Assembly: GCA_026707745.1 (NCBI GenBank)
Contig: JAPOWG010000041.1
Coordinates: forward strand, 1 to 64,000
DNA length: 64,000 nt
Origin: Chloroflexota bacterium
Lineage (GTDB): Bacteria > Chloroflexota > Anaerolineae > Aggregatilineales > Phototrophicaceae
Direction of reading: 5' to 3'
In this document: positions 62,608 through 64,000 of the stretch, piece by piece
Layout of the letters: every line of letters begins with the position of its first letter
Numbering within the stretch: the stretch's first letter is position 1
Made by a program: the position numbers and the translations under genes
The notes under the pieces: generated by a model
The model's database searches: none
What the model was told of the DNA's origin: nothing
The model's input: only the letters and a program-made list of their open reading frames with translations

Positions 62608-63993
62608 ATGGGTAATCCCTACCAATACGCAAAAGACAATCAAGATCGTTTCCTGGACGAATACCAGGAACTGTTGCGCATCCGCACCATCAGCACACAA
62701 CCCCAACACGCCGGCGACGTCGCCCGCGCGGCCGAATGGCTAAAGGCGATGATGCTGAAGATCGGCATGAAGCGCGCCGAGGTCATTCTGATGCCGGCAG
62801 GGCGTTGTCCGCTGGTTTTGGGCGAATGGGACGGCGCCGGAGCAGATGCCCCGACCATCTTGATCTATTGCCATTATGATGTGCAGCCGGCGGAAGTCGC
62901 CGATGGCTGGGATACCGAGCCCTTCGAGCCGACGATCAAGGACGGGAGGCTCTATTGCCGGGGCGCCGTCGACAGCAAATTGCACGTGATGGCCAATCTC
63001 AAGGCGGTGGAGTCCTGGCTGGCTCAAGACGAGAAACCCAAGGTCAACATCAGAGTCGTTCTGGAAGGAGAGGAAGAATCCGGCTCGGAGAACATTAACG
63101 CTTTCGTCGCCCAGCATCCCGAACGGCTGGCGGCCGATATCGCCATGATCTCCGACGGCGCGATTTTGGCGCCGGATCAACCGAGCCTGACCTATGGCCT
63201 GCGCGGCGTCACTGCACTGGAATTGCACGTGAGTGCGCCCCTCAGCGACCTGCATAGCGGGCATTGGGGCGGCTCCGTGCACAATCCCATTCAAGCCCTA
63301 AGCGAGATTCTGGCGCAATTGCACGATGAAAACGGCACGGTGACGGTACCCGGCTTCTACGACGACGTCGATGATGTCACCGCCAGAGATCGCGCTTTGC
63401 TGGAAAAAGCGGAGCCATTCTTACAAGCCGAATGGGATGACGTCGTCAGCGCGCCGGCAGTCTGGGGCGAGTCGGAGTATATCTTGCCGGAAAGGCTGGG
63501 CGCGCGTCCGACGCTCGAGATCAACGGCATTCATGGCGGTTATACCGGCGCCGGCATGAAGACCGTGCTGCCAGCGCGCGCCTTCGCCAAGATCACGTGC
63601 AGGCTGGTGCCGCGGCAAGATCCCGCGCGCGTGCTGCGCTGTGTGGTGGACCACATCAAGAGCATCGCGCCGGAAACGGTCAATGTCGACTTTCAGTTCG
63701 GCGGCATGGGCGCCGAAGCGGTGCTGCTGGATGTCGATGGGCTGGCGATGCGGTCCGCCGCCGAGGCATACAGGCATGCCTGGGGCGCCGAGCCGGTCTT
63801 CGAGCGCTCCGGCGGCAGCGTGCCGATCGCCTTTGAGTGCATGAAAGTCGCGAAAGAGGTCGTGATCATGAGCTATGGGCTGAAGAGCGGCCGCGCGCAT
63901 GGACCCAACGAGAATATCTACTTGAGTAACTTCTATAACGGGATTCAGGCGACCATTAAGTTCATTGATGTGGTCGGGGAGGGTCGGAGGTAG
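62608..63993 (+). CDS. M20-family metallodipeptidase
   Basis: 461 residues from ATG 62608, preceded by AGGTAAAGAT; the frame continues 14 codons upstream without a site. Zinc ligands: His-x-Asp in YCHYDVQ, the bridging Asp in CRGAVDSKLH (usually DDKG, so the second Asp is Ser), and the catalytic Glu pair in EGEEESGS. The dimerisation domain (about 200-380) includes LSDLHSGHWGGSVHNP, and the last metal His is in SGRAHGPNENIY. It splits dipeptides such as carnosine-like or Xaa-His substrates. The next bases to 64000 hold nothing more. Confidence 0.9.
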   Translation: MGNPYQYAKDNQDRFLDEYQELLRIRTISTQPQHAGDVARAAEWLKAMMLKIGMKRAEVILMPAGRCPLVLGEWDGAGADAPTILIYCHYDVQPAEVADGWDTEPFEPTIKDGRLYCRGAVDSKLHVMANLKAVESWLAQDEKPKVNIRVVLEGEEESGSENINAFVAQHPERLAADIAMISDGAILAPDQPSLTYGLRGVTALELHVSAPLSDLHSGHWGGSVHNPIQALSEILAQLHDENGTVTVPGFYDDVDDVTARDRALLEKAEPFLQAEWDDVVSAPAVWGESEYILPERLGARPTLEINGIHGGYTGAGMKTVLPARAFAKITCRLVPRQDPARVLRCVVDHIKSIAPETVNVDFQFGGMGAEAVLLDVDGLAMRSAAEAYRHAWGAEPVFERSGGSVPIAFECMKVAKEVVIMSYGLKSGRAHGPNENIYLSNFYNGIQATIKFIDVVGEGRR

Positions 63994-64000
63994 CATCACA

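Overview
The window is most consistent with a free-living heterotrophic member of the Chloroflexota (Anaerolineae-like). This is an inference from gene style, not from a marker gene: several binding-protein-dependent sugar ABC transporters whose binding proteins have AQ-type signal-peptide ends, many carbohydrate-active enzymes and polyol/sugar-acid dehydrogenases, a NuoE-NuoF-fused formate dehydrogenase module, two moeA paralogues, and a secreted cysteine-repeat protein. Composition looks moderately GC-rich in most genes. The toxin-antitoxin block (5.7-7.2 kb) and the restriction-modification block (14.3-15.9 kb) look visibly more AT-rich. No rRNA, tRNA, CRISPR array or intact insertion sequence was found.

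Layout. 0-5.1 kb (+): end of one sugar permease, a second permease, a solute-binding protein and a family-2 glycosidase. 5.1-9.4 kb (-): formate dehydrogenase catalytic subunit (fdhA), a degenerate HepT-MntA fusion, an intact MntA/HepT pair, then mobA. 9.4-19.2 kb: small membrane protein, erythritol/threitol-type dehydrogenase, four paralogous ribitol-dehydrogenase-like SDRs split by a MvaI/BcnI-like restriction-modification pair, another zinc dehydrogenase, and an enolase-superfamily sugar-acid dehydratase. 19.3-24.2 kb (-): a fructan/sucrose operon (binding protein, two permeases, GH32). 25.2-26.7 kb: sulfatase. 26.9-30.0 kb: a 1048-residue secreted protein of eight two-cysteine repeats. 30-36.3 kb: BtrH-like protein, IlvD/Edd sugar-acid dehydratase, MFS carrier, PfkB kinase, YbaK deacylase. 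36.4-43.9 kb (-): a MacAB-like export operon (adaptor lipoprotein, FtsX-type permease, two ATPases, FG-GAP/ASPIC protein). 43.9-45.9 kb: GtaA-like protein. 46.3-49.6 kb (+): NuoE-NuoF fusion, iron-sulfur subunit and FdhD, converging on two moeA genes (-). 53.0-58.8 kb (-): hydantoinase A/B, sarcosine-oxidase-like and SDR operon. 59.1-59.7 kb: two coupled small membrane proteins. 59.8-62.4 kb (-): GH4 glycosidase and DEAD-box helicase. 62.6-64.0 kb (+): M20 dipeptidase.

How the genes fit together. Sugars and polyols are imported, hydrolysed (GH2, GH32, GH4) and oxidised or dehydrated (dehydrogenases, RhmD-like and IlvD/Edd-like dehydratases, PfkB kinase). The formate dehydrogenase is unusual: its catalytic subunit sits about 37 kb from its probable diaphorase, iron-sulfur and maturation genes, while the Mo-cofactor genes are split between both loci (mobA with fdhA, moeA1/moeA2 with fdhD).

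The most notable items are the eight-repeat secreted cysteine protein, the doubly inactivated HepT-MntA fusion beside an intact pair, the ABC ATPase with an AbrB-like tail, and a 143-bp MITE-like element with terminal inverted repeats.
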